Source: Aquisalimonas sp. 2447
Lineage (GTDB): Bacteria > Pseudomonadota > Gammaproteobacteria > Nitrococcales > Aquisalimonadaceae
Direction of reading: 5' to 3'
Assembly: GCF_012044895.1 (NCBI RefSeq)
Contig: NZ_CP050695.1
Coordinates: forward strand, 774,501-838,500
Length of the DNA: 64,000 nucleotides
The notes beneath the pieces were generated by a model. The model was not told the DNA's origin. It made no database searches and worked only from the letters and a program-made list of their open reading frames with translations. A program made the position numbers and the translations under genes. Positions within the stretch are counted from its first letter, which is position 1, and the number at the start of each line of letters is the position of its first letter. This document shows, one piece after another, positions 36,353 through 45,831 of this stretch.

Positions 36353-37162
36353 GTGGCACAGATTGTCGTGGTGACCTCGGGCAAGGGCGGGGTCGGCAAG
36401 ACGACCACCAGCGCGGCCCTGGCAACAGGGCTGGCAAAAAAGGGCCACCGCACTGCGGTGGTGGATTTCGACGTGGGCCTGCGCAACCTGGACCTGATCA
36501 TGGGCTGCGAGCGCCGCGTGGTGTACGACTTCGTCAACGTGATCAACGGCGACGCCACGCTGAACCAGGCGCTGATCCGCGACAAGCGCGTGGACAACCT
36601 CTACGTGCTGGCCGCGTCCCAGACCCGGGACAAGGACGCACTGACCCAGGACGGCGTCGAGCGGGTGATGAACGAGCTGTCCGAGGGCTTCGATTACGTC
36701 ATCTGCGACTCGCCGGCGGGCATTGAGCGCGGTGCGCTGATGGCCATGTACTTCGCGGACACCGCCATCGTGGTGACCAATCCCGAGGTGTCCTCGGTGC
36801 GGGACTCGGACCGGGTGCTGGGCATTCTCGCCAGCAAGAGCCGCCGGGCGGAGCAGGGCGAGCCGCCGGTGGCGGAGCACCTGCTGCTCACGCGCTACTC
36901 GCCGGACCGGGTCAACCGTGGCGAGATGCTGAGCCTGGAGGACGTGGGCGAGATCCTGGCCATCAACCTGCTCGGGGTCATTCCCGAGTCCCAGGCGGTG
37001 CTCAATGCCTCCAACGCCGGTGTTCCCGTGATTCTGGAAGAGGACAGTGACGCCGGCCAGGCCTATGCCGATGCAGTGGACCGCTTCTTGGGCGAGGAAC
37101 GGCCGCTGCGTTTCACGGACGTGCCCAGGAAGGGCTTTCTCGGTCGCCTGTTCGGGAGCTAA
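36353..37162 (+). CDS. minD: Septum site-determining ATPase MinD
   Basis: 269 residues from a GTG at 36353 preceded by AGGAGG; upstream in-frame ATGs are too far out for this family. The deviant Walker A is [11 protein letters not shown]. The C-terminal amphipathic helix (GFLGRLFGS) is the membrane-targeting sequence. It recruits MinC to the membrane and oscillates with MinE. Followed by minE after 2 bp. Confidence 0.98.
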   Translation: MAQIVVVTSGKGGVGKTTTSAALATGLAKKGHRTAVVDFDVGLRNLDLIMGCERRVVYDFVNVINGDATLNQALIRDKRVDNLYVLAASQTRDKDALTQDGVERVMNELSEGFDYVICDSPAGIERGALMAMYFADTAIVVTNPEVSSVRDSDRVLGILASKSRRAEQGEPPVAEHLLLTRYSPDRVNRGEMLSLEDVGEILAINLLGVIPESQAVLNASNAGVPVILEEDSDAGQAYADAVDRFLGEERPLRFTDVPRKGFLGRLFGS

Positions 37163-37164
37163 TC

Positions 37165-37434
37165 ATGAATCTGCTCGGCTATTTCCGCTCCCAGCGCAAG
37201 AAGAGCGCCAGCGTCGCCAAGGAGCGCCTGCAGATCCTGGTCGCCCAGGAACGCGCCAATCGGGGCGGGCACGACTATCTGCCGGCACTCCAGGAAGAAC
37301 TGCTCCAGGTGATCCGCAAGTACGTGGAAGTGGATCAGGACGCAGTGCAGATGCAGCTGGACCGCGAGGGCGACTGCGAGATCCTGGAGCTCAATATCAC
37401 TCTGCCGGAACACCCCCGCGAACAGCATCGCTGA
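37165..37434 (+). CDS. minE: Cell division topological specificity factor MinE
   Basis: 89 residues. The N-terminal membrane and MinD-binding region (NLLGYFRS, then [16 protein letters not shown]) and the C-terminal dimer domain are intact. It stimulates MinD ATPase and drives pole-to-pole oscillation. Last gene of the operon. Confidence 0.97.
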   Translation: MNLLGYFRSQRKKSASVAKERLQILVAQERANRGGHDYLPALQEELLQVIRKYVEVDQDAVQMQLDREGDCEILELNITLPEHPREQHR

Positions 37435-37488
37435 GTGCGGAGGGGGCAGGGGATGTGGCGTGCCGACGCCGGTCCGGCCGCATCCTCA

Positions 37489-39159
37489 TCAGATGCTGCC
37501 GGACTGGTTGCGCACGTCCACTTCCAGTGAGAGCCGGTCGCCGGGCTGCAGGTAGCTGCCCGGATCGATGTCGTTCCAGCGCTTGATGTCCTGCACCGAG
37601 ACATTGAACCGCCGGGCGATGGTGTACAGGCTGTCACCGCTGCGGACACGGTAGCTCACGGACTGTACCGCCGAGCCGGTGTTCGGTGGCCCTCCCGCGG
37701 CGCTGCGGACGTTGCCGCCGTCGCCTTCCAGCCACAGCACCAGCTCTTGCCCCGGCCGCAGTGGGTCGCCCGGCGCCATGCCGTTCCACTGTGCAATCTG
37801 GCGCACATCCGCGCCGTACTGCCGGGACAGATCCCAGAACGTGTCTCCGGACTGGACGGTGTGTGTCACTCGCTGGCCGGAGCGCTCGCGGCTCTGCTGG
37901 CGACTGAGGCGATTGCTGGCACTGTGGGAGTAGGTTGCGGCCTCGGCGCTGGCGGTGGGCACCAGTAGGTGCCGGCCCGCGCGGATGATGTGGTTGTTGA
38001 GGTCGTTGGCCTCCTGGATCACGTCCACGGTGGTGTTGTAGCGGCGCGCGATCACTTCGAGACTCTCGCCGGGCTGGATCTCGTGGCGATGCCAGCGCAT
38101 GCGCTCCTCATCCGGCAACTGCGCCAGCTCCTGTCGCAGCCCCTCGGCCTTGTCCTTGGGCACCGCGACCCGGTGCGGCCCTTCCGGGTCCGTGGCCCAG
38201 CGGTCGAAGCCCGGGTTGAGATGATAGAGGTCCTCGATGCTGATGCCCGTGAGATCCGCCACCAGGGCCAGATCGATCTGGCCGTCGAGGTCCACTACGT
38301 CCAGGTAGGGCTCATCGGGAATGCTGGCGAGTTCCAGATCGTAGGCTTCCGGGTCCTTCACCAGCTGACTGATGGCCAGCAGGCGAGGGACGTACTGCCG
38401 GGTCTCCTGGGGCAGGGACAGGTTCCAGTAATCCGTGGGCTCGCCGTTCGCCTCGGCGCGGCGAATGGCAGCCATGACACGCCCTTCCCCAGCGTTGTAG
38501 GCCGCCAGAGCCAGCAACCAGTCGCCATCGAACATGTCGCCGAGGCGTTCCAGGTACTCCAGTGCCGCTTCGGTGGAGGCGAGCACGTCGCGTCTGCCGT
38601 CATACCACCAGGACTGCCGCAGCCCGTAGTGGCGACCCGTGGCGGGCACGAACTGCCAGATGCCGGCGGCGCGGCCGTGGGAATAGGCGAACGGCCGATA
38701 CGCGCTTTCCACTACCGGCAGCAGCGCCAGTTCCATGGGCATGTCGCGCTCGTCGATGGCTTCCACGATGTAGTGCAGGTAGGGTTCAGCCCGTTGTGCA
38801 ACACGGTCCATGTAGTCCGGGCGGCGGCTGAAGTTGTTCAGCTCGGAGATGATCCGCGGGTTGTCCAGATCCGCCTCGATCCCGTATCCATCACGCATGC
38901 GCGCCCAGAGGTCGTCCGGGTAACGGGTCTCGGATTCCCCAACCTCGGTCACTTCGGGCGGTTTGGCGAGGATGATGCCGGGGAACAGCAGGTCGCCATC
39001 CAGATGGGCGCCGTAGGGTTGCGGCTGGCCGGCCGGTATTGCCTTCGCCGCCAGTTCAGCCTCGCCCGTGTTGTCCGGGTTCCTCTCGGTGTTGCTCCCC
39101 GGAAACTGGGCACAGGCCGACAGGGCCAGGCCGCAGGCAAGCAGTAGTGGAGTTCTCAT
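37489..39159 (-). CDS. mltD: Membrane-bound lytic transglycosylase D with LysM repeats
   Basis: 556 residues from the ATG at 39159, chosen because it opens a lipoprotein signal (LLLACGLALSAC). The family-1 transglycosylase domain has its catalytic Glu in PVVESAYRPFAYS, followed by AAGIWQFVPATGRHYGL. Three LysM modules lie at the C-terminus (HEIQPGESLEVIARRY, THTVQSGDTFWDLSRQY, YRVRSGDSLYTIARRF) and bind peptidoglycan glycan. It cleaves glycan strands to 1,6-anhydro products at the outer membrane. It sits next to gloB, as in E. coli. Confidence 0.96.
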   Translation of the reverse strand: MRTPLLLACGLALSACAQFPGSNTERNPDNTGEAELAAKAIPAGQPQPYGAHLDGDLLFPGIILAKPPEVTEVGESETRYPDDLWARMRDGYGIEADLDNPRIISELNNFSRRPDYMDRVAQRAEPYLHYIVEAIDERDMPMELALLPVVESAYRPFAYSHGRAAGIWQFVPATGRHYGLRQSWWYDGRRDVLASTEAALEYLERLGDMFDGDWLLALAAYNAGEGRVMAAIRRAEANGEPTDYWNLSLPQETRQYVPRLLAISQLVKDPEAYDLELASIPDEPYLDVVDLDGQIDLALVADLTGISIEDLYHLNPGFDRWATDPEGPHRVAVPKDKAEGLRQELAQLPDEERMRWHRHEIQPGESLEVIARRYNTTVDVIQEANDLNNHIIRAGRHLLVPTASAEAATYSHSASNRLSRQQSRERSGQRVTHTVQSGDTFWDLSRQYGADVRQIAQWNGMAPGDPLRPGQELVLWLEGDGGNVRSAAGGPPNTGSAVQSVSYRVRSGDSLYTIARRFNVSVQDIKRWNDIDPGSYLQPGDRLSLEVDVRNQSGSI

Positions 39160-39264
39160 CGAAATCACCGGTCGCCTCTCTTCATTGATTATTCTGGTGT
39201 CCGGAATCACACCGTCACGACTTTGCCCTCATCAGCCCCGACGGCATCCTCAGCGATCACTGGA

Positions 39265-40032
39265 TCAGCTCGCGTCCTTCCACGCGCGGATGGCGGCAAA
39301 TACTTCCACCGGTGAGGTTAACCGTTTACCGGCGTGCTGTTCTGCGCTCCGTTTCACGTCTTCGACGCCGGAGCGCAGGAACGGGTTGGTGCGGAGTTCT
39401 TCGTCCAGCGTCCCCGGCAGGGTGTAGCCGCCATGGGCACGGAGCGCCCGGACGCGTTCCAGACGCTGCTGCAGCGCTTCGTTATTCGGCTCCACCTGGG
39501 CAGCGAAGCGCAGGTTGGCTTCGGTGTACTCGTGTCCGGCGAAGAACTGGGTGTCCACCGGCAGATTCGCCAGCTTGCCGAGGGAATGAACCATCTGCTC
39601 GGGAGTGCCTTCGAACAGGCGCCCGCAGCCCCCCGCGAAAAGGGTATCGCCGCAGAACAGCAGGCCGTCGCCGTAGTAGCTGATATGGCCGGCGGTGTGC
39701 CCCGGGGTTTCGAGGACGCCAAGTTCCAGGCCGAGGTTGTCGAGCCGCACCACGTCGCCTTCGTGCAGGGCATGGGTGCGGTGGTTGATGCTCTCGTCGG
39801 CGGGCCCGTACACCGGCACGTCCCGCTGCGCCAGTATGGCGTCGACGCCACCCTGGTGGTCCGGGTGGTGGTGGGTGATCAGGATGGCGTCCAGGGTGAG
39901 TCCGCGCTGGCGGATTTCTTCAAGGACCGGCGGTGCCTCGCCCGGGTCCACCACCGCACAGTGGCCGTTGTCGCCGGCCAGTAGCCAGACGTAGTTGTCG
40001 CGCAATGCGGGAATCGGGGTGACCTGCGTCAT
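39265..40032 (-). CDS. gloB: Hydroxyacylglutathione hydrolase (glyoxalase II)
   Basis: 255 residues from the ATG at 40032; upstream in-frame sequence is non-coding. The metal site THHHPDHQGG, the GHTAGHISY histidine and the C-terminal family tail LRTNPFLR are present. It hydrolyses S-lactoylglutathione to lactate and glutathione in methylglyoxal detoxification. Divergent from the yafS-like methyltransferase gene; the order gloB, methyltransferase, rnhA, dnaQ is conserved in gammaproteobacteria. Confidence 0.96.
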   Translation of the reverse strand: MTQVTPIPALRDNYVWLLAGDNGHCAVVDPGEAPPVLEEIRQRGLTLDAILITHHHPDHQGGVDAILAQRDVPVYGPADESINHRTHALHEGDVVRLDNLGLELGVLETPGHTAGHISYYGDGLLFCGDTLFAGGCGRLFEGTPEQMVHSLGKLANLPVDTQFFAGHEYTEANLRFAAQVEPNNEALQQRLERVRALRAHGGYTLPGTLDEELRTNPFLRSGVEDVKRSAEQHAGKRLTSPVEVFAAIRAWKDAS

Positions 40033-40254
40033 GATGTACGTCCTGTGAGCGTCGCAACCGAGTGGCGAAAAATCCCGCAGCGCCCGCTGCAGGCATCGAG
40101 GCCTGATAAACTGACCAACAGACCTGCGACGCCGCCAGGGATGCTGCAAACCGCCATAGTGGCGGTGCGGCGTCATCGCCGCAAGCAGGGTAGCATGGGA
40201 TGGAGTCGTGATCCGACTCCCCCGGGGTCGCTGCGGTCGGGCGAGAGGTGAACG

Positions 40255-41346
40255 ATGGATGCTGCCGCGTTACAGGCCTGGTTCCGGACCCCGCTCGGGC
40301 GCGTTGTTGCCGAGGCGGAGCGGGAGGTGGTGGGGCGCCTGCTGGCCGACTGCCGGCCGGGTTTCCTGGTGCAGCTTGGCGGCCTCGGCGACAATGGGGA
40401 ATTATCGGTGCCCGGTGCCATCCGTCAGTGGCTGGTGGAGCGGGACGCTTCCATCGGGCCCAGCGTCAGGGCCTGGCACGACGACCTGCCGTTTCGCAGC
40501 GACAGCATAGATACCGTGGTCATCGTGCACCAACTCGAATTCGAGCATGATCCCCACGGTATTCTGCGCGAAGCCGAACGGGTGCTGGCCCCGGAGGGGC
40601 ACTTGATTATTCTGGCCTTCAACCCCATCAGCCTCTGGGGGCTCGGGCGGATGATTGCTCCGCTGAATGGCAACAGGCCGCCATGGTGCGGGCATTACTA
40701 TACCGCCCTGCGGTTGCGGGACTGGTGCCGCCTGCTGGGGCTGGAGCACCGTCAGCACGAGCGACTGGTCTTCCGGCCGCCGCTGCCCCAACGGGCGCTG
40801 CAGGAACGGCTGCAGGTGCTGGAGCGGGTGGGACACCGGTGCTGGCCGTTCTTCGGCGGCGTCAATGCCGAAGTCAGTCGCAAGCGTGTCACTCGGGCCA
40901 TTCCCATGGGTGCACTGCTGCGTCGGCGGGAAGTGCTGGCCCGGGGTCAACCGGCCCCGGTGCAGGCCTGCAGGCAGGGCAAACAATTCAATTTCAGGAC
41001 AAGGCATGAAGACGGTGGAGATCTACAGCGATGGCGCCTGCCGCGGCAATCCCGGGCCGGGTGGCTGGGGCACGTTGCTACGCTGGAATGGCAAGGAAAA
41101 GGCGCTCTACGGCGGCGAGCCGGAGACGACCAACAACCGTATGGAGTTGATGGCGGCCATCCGGGGGCTGGAGACGCTCAAGCAGCCCTGCCACGTGATC
41201 CTGACCACGGATTCGGAATACCTGCGCAAGGGAATCACCGAGTGGCTGCCGAACTGGAAACAGAGAGGCTGGAAGACGTCCAACCGCAAGCCGGTGAAAA
41301 ACGCCGACCTCTGGCAGGCGCTGGACGCCGCGGCCCAGCGGCATGA
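40255..41346 (+). CDS. YafS-like SAM-dependent methyltransferase, 3' end runs into rnhA
   Basis: 363 residues. Residues 1 to about 245 match class I methyltransferases of the YafS type ([43 protein letters not shown]). The last 113 residues are read in a different frame through the first three quarters of rnhA, are Arg/Gly/Gln-rich and look like read-through of an alternative frame rather than a real domain. Family members are normally about 240-260 residues. The expected stop before rnhA is missing, suggesting loss of the stop or a small indel near 40950-41000. Target molecule unknown. Confidence 0.75.
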   Translation: MDAAALQAWFRTPLGRVVAEAEREVVGRLLADCRPGFLVQLGGLGDNGELSVPGAIRQWLVERDASIGPSVRAWHDDLPFRSDSIDTVVIVHQLEFEHDPHGILREAERVLAPEGHLIILAFNPISLWGLGRMIAPLNGNRPPWCGHYYTALRLRDWCRLLGLEHRQHERLVFRPPLPQRALQERLQVLERVGHRCWPFFGGVNAEVSRKRVTRAIPMGALLRRREVLARGQPAPVQACRQGKQFNFRTRHEDGGDLQRWRLPRQSRAGWLGHVATLEWQGKGALRRRAGDDQQPYGVDGGHPGAGDAQAALPRDPDHGFGIPAQGNHRVAAELETERLEDVQPQAGEKRRPLAGAGRRGPAA

Positions 41347-41449
41347 CGTGGACTGGCGCTGGGTGCGCGGCCACAGCGGCCATGCCGACAACGAAGCCGC
41401 CGACCAGCTTGCCAATCAGGGCATCGATGAAATGCTGGCCCGCCGCTGA
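41006..41449 (+). CDS. rnhA: Ribonuclease HI
   Basis: 147 residues from the ATG at 41006. The active-site carboxylates are all present: Asp in [14 protein letters not shown], Glu in NNRMELMAA, Asp in TTDSEYL and Asp in GHADNEAAD. It degrades RNA in RNA-DNA hybrids. Its first 341 bp overlap the 3' end of the methyltransferase frame. Confidence 0.97.
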   Translation: MKTVEIYSDGACRGNPGPGGWGTLLRWNGKEKALYGGEPETTNNRMELMAAIRGLETLKQPCHVILTTDSEYLRKGITEWLPNWKQRGWKTSNRKPVKNADLWQALDAAAQRHDVDWRWVRGHSGHADNEAADQLANQGIDEMLARR

Positions 41450-41481
41450 GCGCGACGGCTCCAATCATCACGGGATAGAAC

Positions 41482-42210
41482 ATGCGACAGATCGTTCTCG
41501 ACACTGAAACCACCGGCCTGGAAACGGCCCAGGGGCACCGCATCATCGAGATTGGTGCCCTGGAGTTGGACGGCCGGCGCAAGACCGGCCGCACCTACCA
41601 CATCTACCTGAACCCGGAGCGGGAGGTGGATGCCGGCGCAGTGGAAATTCACGGCATCACCAACGAGTTCCTCGCGGACAAGCCGTGTTTCGCCGACATC
41701 GCCGACGAGTTTTTCGAGTTCATCAACGGTGCCGACCTGGTCATCCATAACGCGCCGTTTGACGTGGGCTTCATGGATCACGAGTTCGCCCTGCTGGAGC
41801 GTGGCCTGCCAAAGGTGCGCGAGTGCTGCAGCATCACCGACACCCTGGTGATGGCGCGCCAGATGCACCCCGGCCAGCGCAATACACTGGATGCGCTGTG
41901 CAAGCGCTACGAGGTGGACAACTCCCAGCGTGATCTCCATGGCGCCCTGCTGGACGCGGAGATCCTGGCCGATCTCTACCTCACCATGACCGGCGGTCAG
42001 GTGACGCTGCTACTGGACAGCGACGAAGAAGAGTCCGGCAGCACCGGGGGGCGCTATGCCCCGCGCCCGGTGAGTGCCGATCGCCCGGCACTGCGGGTGG
42101 TGCGTGCCAGCGAACAGGAGGCGGAGGCCCACGAGGCCTGGCTGGACCGCCTGGACAAGGCCGCCGGCGGCCAGTGCGTCTGGCGTCGTGCGGAGGACAC
42201 CGGCGCATGA
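41482..42210 (+). CDS. dnaQ: DNA polymerase III epsilon subunit (3'-5' exonuclease)
   Basis: 242 residues. The DEDDh exonuclease motifs are VLDTETTGLE, HNAPFDVGFMDHE and HGALLDAEILADLY. It proofreads for DNA polymerase III. Follows rnhA in the same direction; its stop overlaps the next start (ATGA). Confidence 0.97.
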   Translation: MRQIVLDTETTGLETAQGHRIIEIGALELDGRRKTGRTYHIYLNPEREVDAGAVEIHGITNEFLADKPCFADIADEFFEFINGADLVIHNAPFDVGFMDHEFALLERGLPKVRECCSITDTLVMARQMHPGQRNTLDALCKRYEVDNSQRDLHGALLDAEILADLYLTMTGGQVTLLLDSDEEESGSTGGRYAPRPVSADRPALRVVRASEQEAEAHEAWLDRLDKAAGGQCVWRRAEDTGA

Positions 42211-42887
42211 CCGCCATCAGCCTGGATCTGGACGAAACCCTCTGGCGCCTGGATGGCGTGCTCGAGCACGCGGAGGAGGCGACGGTCGCTTTTCTCCGGG
42301 AGCATTATCCAGCCATTGCCGAGGCGTATCCGCCGGAGCGCATGCGGGTCCTGCGTGACCAGGTGGCGCGGGAGAATCCCGAACTCGCGTACAACGTCAC
42401 GGCCCTGAGAATCCGTACCTTCGAGCAGGCAGCGAAAGCCGTCGGGGCACCGCTGCGTGCGGCCGAGGAGGCCTTCGAGGTCTTTATCGACGCCCGTCAC
42501 CGCGTGGAGCTCTACCCCGATGCAATGCCAGTACTGGAGGGCCTGTACCGGGAGTTCCCTCTGGTTGCCCTGACCAACGGCAACGCCGACGTTCACCGTC
42601 TGGCGCTGGGGCACTACTTCGTTGCCGCCTACTCCGCCGTGCACGTCGGCGCCGCCAAACCCAGCCGCCCCATGTTCGAGGCCGCCGCCCGCGGCAGCGG
42701 CGTGCCCATCGAGCGCCTGATCCACGTGGGCGACGACCCCGAAACCGACGTCTCCGGCGCCGCCCGCCACGGCCTCCGCGCCATCTGGCTTAACCGTAGC
42801 GGCGCCCTCTGGCCTGAATATCTGCCGAAGGTGAACTACGAGGAAATCCGCACCCTGGACGAACTCCCCGGCCTGATCGAGCGCTGA
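42207..42887 (+). CDS. HAD-family hydrolase (YigB-like)
   Basis: 226 residues from the ATG at 42207, which overlaps the dnaQ stop by 4 bp. Motif I SLDLDETLW, motif II ALTNGNADV, motif III lysine in GAAKPSRPMF and motif IV HVGDDPETDV are all intact, so it should be an active phosphatase. YigB-type members act on FMN or sugar phosphates; the substrate here is unknown. Confidence 0.88.
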   Translation: MTAISLDLDETLWRLDGVLEHAEEATVAFLREHYPAIAEAYPPERMRVLRDQVARENPELAYNVTALRIRTFEQAAKAVGAPLRAAEEAFEVFIDARHRVELYPDAMPVLEGLYREFPLVALTNGNADVHRLALGHYFVAAYSAVHVGAAKPSRPMFEAAARGSGVPIERLIHVGDDPETDVSGAARHGLRAIWLNRSGALWPEYLPKVNYEEIRTLDELPGLIER

Positions 42888-42962
42888 AGCTCACTCTCGC
42901 CGGGTGACCGGCAATCCAAGGACGACTGCTCCTGTTCTGGTCAACCCTCAGCGGACACTCGG

Positions 42963-43813
42963 TTAAGCAGCATGGGCCAGTGCATGCTCGCTGGGTGAAC
43001 GGTAATCCAGCGTCGAGTGGAGTCGTTGACTGTTGTACTCCATCTCGATGAATGCCATGACATCGAGCCTGGCGTCATGCCGCGTTCGGTAGCGCTGCCC
43101 TGCCGTCCATTCACTCTTCAGAGTCCCGAAGAAGCGCTCCATGACGGCGTTATCCCAGCAGTTGCCCTTGTGGCTCATCGAGCAGATCATCCCATGCGCC
43201 CGGAGCCGTTGCCTGTAGACATGGGACGTGTACTGCTTAGATTCAAGGAGTGGTGCAGCAGGCCAGGGGGCGGCCGATATCGCCTCACTGCCATCTCCAA
43301 CGCTTCCTCGGCCAGCTCCGTGCGCATGTGCCCGGCCATCGCCCAACCTTTGATGCGGCGGTCATGGAGATCCAGCACCGCCGCGAGATACGTCCAACCC
43401 TCGTGGGTCCACAAGGCCGTGATATCGGCCACCCACCGCGTGCTGGCCGTTTGCGCCGCAAACGCCCGCTGCAGGAGGTTCTCGGCAACCGGATCGCTGG
43501 GATCGCGGTCAGTCTTCGCCTTCCAGGGGCGGCGCTTGCGCACTTCAACACCGGCTTCATGCATCAGACTGCGCGCCTGGTAGCGACCCACGGCAAACCC
43601 CTTGCGCTGCAGGGCCACTGCCATGCGGCGGCTGCCGTAGGTCTCATGCGTCGCCTTGTGGATCGCCTTGACCTCGGTGTACAGCGCCTCCCGCTGGCGA
43701 TCCGGTGCACGCATGCGCCAGTCGTAGAACCCGCTGCGGCTGACCTGGAGGACACGGCACAGGGTGGACACCGGATAATGCGCCTTCTCCGCGTCGATGA
43801 AGCGAAACCTCAA
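42963..43813 (-). pseudogene. IS3 transposase OrfB, frameshifted
   Basis: The rve integrase-type transposase is split in two frames. The 5' part (43813 to about 43245) holds the HTH_21 region and the first catalytic Asp (WVADITALWTHEGW). The 3' part (about 43240 to 42963) holds QYTSHVYRQRL and the catalytic Glu in NAVMERFFGTLKSEW. At the junction near 43235-43250 the usual HSDRGSQY segment with the second Asp is replaced by 11 instead of 12 bases, so the frame breaks and the DDE triad is lost. It cannot make active transposase. Confidence 0.85.
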
Positions 43814-44087
43814 CTCGACTCTTTGACGAAGAAGGCCGCTGCCTTTTTAAGATATCCCGTTTTGTCAGTAACTTACGGACTTCTTCGCGGAGTTCAACCA
43901 GTTTGCGCTCACGCTCGCCGAGAGAGCCGTGCTCACCCGAGCGGCGTTCACGCCTCCAGCGCTCCACATTGCTGCGGTTGATCCCCAACCGCTGCGCCGC
44001 CTCGGTGACCCCGTAGCCTTGTTTCTCCACAAGATCAACGGCATCCGCCTTGAACTGCTCACTGTAGTCTTGCCGTGTCCGTCGGTT
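43800..44087 (-). pseudogene. IS3 transposase OrfA, frame altered at its end
   Basis: Starts MNRRTRQDYSEQF with an HTH (GVTEAAQRLGINRSNVERWR) and a leucine-zipper-like helix. At the run of five A near 43855 the frame continues into unrelated sequence, while the -1 frame encodes the ending KKAAAFFVKESS-stop expected for OrfA. Either one A has been lost from the run, or this is the programmed frameshift region seen with a shortened slippery tract. Coordinates give the expected extent. Confidence 0.65.
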
Positions 44088-44152
44088 CATCAATACCTCC
44101 AATGCCACCAGTGTGGCTCAATTGGAGTGTCCGCCGCCATTGGACCAGTTCA

Positions 44153-44591
44153 TTTGTGTGGAACGGGTCCGCTGCAAAAGTAGACGTTTGGCATGGGCTC
44201 ACTCCTTGAGTCGTTGCCTTGCTTCCCTGGTTTTTCGAAACGCTTTGTCCCTTACGGGGACGGACATGACGGCGAGACGAACGGCAATTTTCGCAGGATG
44301 GTGCGGAGGAGCGAGGAAAGCCCGGGAAACCGGAAGGGTGGGCGCAGTCCCCTTGCACCTGGCGCATCAAGTCCGTTTGCCACTCAGTACCAATTGGAAG
44401 TGTAGCCGCGGGTGAAATGAGCCCGCAGGCCTGATGCCGGTCATCGGCCTGCGCCGGCGGCCATCAGCATTCACGCACGGTATGATTGCGGCAGAACTTC
44501 ACACGTCGACCCAGCGTTTGATTGTGCGATGCCTCCGTTGGGTGCATTTTGATGCCCCAGCAACCAACATCGATCATCCCCGGAGACCGAT
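44153..44591. other. Gene-free gap between IS3 and the CinA-like gene
   Basis: About 440 bp without a convincing gene. A minus-strand open frame across part of it has no recognisable motif. GCGGGTGAAATGAGCCCGC near 44409 forms a small stem. The part next to the IS looks like debris of another mobile element, but I could not identify it. Confidence 0.5.
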
Positions 44592-45371
44592 ATGCCCACA
44601 ACGCCTGCTTTTGGCATCATCGTCATCGGCGACGAAATCCTATCCGGCAAGCGCCGCGACGGGCACATGCCCAAGGTCATAGAACTCCTTGCCGCCCGCG
44701 GCCTGGAACTGACCTGGGCGGAGTTCCTCGGTGACACCCCGGAGCGCCTTACCAATAGCCTGCGCAATTCCATGGCCGGCACGGACATCGTCTTCAGCTT
44801 CGGCGGCATCGGTGCTACGCCGGACGACCGCACCCGCCAGTGCGCCGCCGCCGCGGCCGGCGTGGACCTGGAGCCACACCCTGACGGCGTGGAAGAACTC
44901 CGGGCTAACTTCGGCGATGACATCACGCCGCAGCGCCAGCGCATGGTGGAGTTCCCCCGGGGCAGCGTGATTATCCCGAACCCGGTGAACCGTATCCCGG
45001 GGTTCAGCGTCGGCCATCACCACTTCGTGCCGGGTTTCCCCAACATGGCCTGGCCGATGATCGAGTGGGTGCTGGACCACTACTACGCCGGACTCCACGC
45101 TACCGGACAGTACAAGGAACGCGCACTGACAGTGCAGGGGCTGCGGGAAAGCCATGCAATCCCCATCCTGGAAGAGTTCACCGACCGTTACCCCGACGTG
45201 CGCCTGTCATGCCTGCCTCGCTGGTGCCCCCCCGAGTACGAGCTTGAGCTGGGCGTTCGCGGTCCCGCCGCGGAGGTGGATACAGTCATCGCCGCTCTCA
45301 GCAGCCGGCTGGATGCGCAGGGCATTTCCTGGGGAGAGAAGGACCTGAGCCGTACCGAACCCGGCGAGTGA
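44592..45371 (+). CDS. Molybdopterin-binding domain protein, CinA N-terminal type
   Basis: 259 residues. The MoCF/MogA-like fold is shown by GIIVIGDEILSGKRRDGH at the N-terminus and FSFGGIGATPDDRT, the phosphate loop. It lacks the C-terminal nicotinamide-nucleotide amidase domain of full CinA. Members may hydrolyse damaged nucleotide cofactors; the exact substrate is unknown. Last chromosomal gene before the tRNA-linked element. Confidence 0.85.
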   Translation: MPTTPAFGIIVIGDEILSGKRRDGHMPKVIELLAARGLELTWAEFLGDTPERLTNSLRNSMAGTDIVFSFGGIGATPDDRTRQCAAAAAGVDLEPHPDGVEELRANFGDDITPQRQRMVEFPRGSVIIPNPVNRIPGFSVGHHHFVPGFPNMAWPMIEWVLDHYYAGLHATGQYKERALTVQGLRESHAIPILEEFTDRYPDVRLSCLPRWCPPEYELELGVRGPAAEVDTVIAALSSRLDAQGISWGEKDLSRTEPGE

Positions 45372-45435
45372 CGGTCACCGGCTTTCGTTGTGACCGCCGC
45401 CCAACTTCGGCTATACTCCCGCCGCCAACCAGATA

Positions 45436-45511
<76 letters not shown>

Positions 45512-45831
45512 GACAGCAGCGCGGGAATCTCACGATCCGCGCGCTACCGTGCCAGGGGCGAGCCCGTTTGCCCTTCCGCGGGCTCAGAGGGGCCGGTGCT
45601 GCTACACCGGCCCTTCTTCCTTTCCATGGATCCCCTGACTCTCGTACTCACGAGAGAGCTGAATATCGTGCTCCCAGAGCCCTTCCGCACCATTTCCTCG
45701 CCCGAGGAAAGTGGCCGGATTCCAATAGCGTAGATGAGACGCTGGCGTTCGCCAACACCTTGTGGCGGGGATCAGTCCTGAGGGGGGGCGGGAAGGGCCC
45801 GCAGCCGCTTCCCGCCGTGTGGGCGTCACCC
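45512..45831. other. Element end between tRNA-Thr and integrase, with terminators
   Basis: No gene is seen. Two hairpins occur: GAGCCCG/CGGGCTC at 45560-45585, and GGGCCGGTG (45590-45598) with CACCGGCCC (45605-45613) followed by TTCTTCCTTT, a likely terminator for the tRNA. The rest should hold the attachment-proximal arm sites of the integrase. No second copy of the tRNA 3' end was found in the window. Confidence 0.5.

Larger units (their letters stand above)
42933..44152 (-). mobile_element. IS3-family insertion sequence, decayed
   Basis: About 1,220 bp bounded by imperfect terminal inverted repeats: TG..CTGGTC....GCGGACACTC at 42933-42960 and its complement at about 44125-44152, with TG at both outer ends as in IS3 elements. 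It contains orfA and orfB on the minus strand, both with frame problems. No target-site duplication was found next to the ends as drawn, which suggests an old insertion or a boundary off by a few bases. Confidence 0.8.

Noticed and set aside
44059-44370. Minus-strand open frame beside the IS3 right end
   Set aside because: It crosses the IS boundary, has no motif and no ribosome site.
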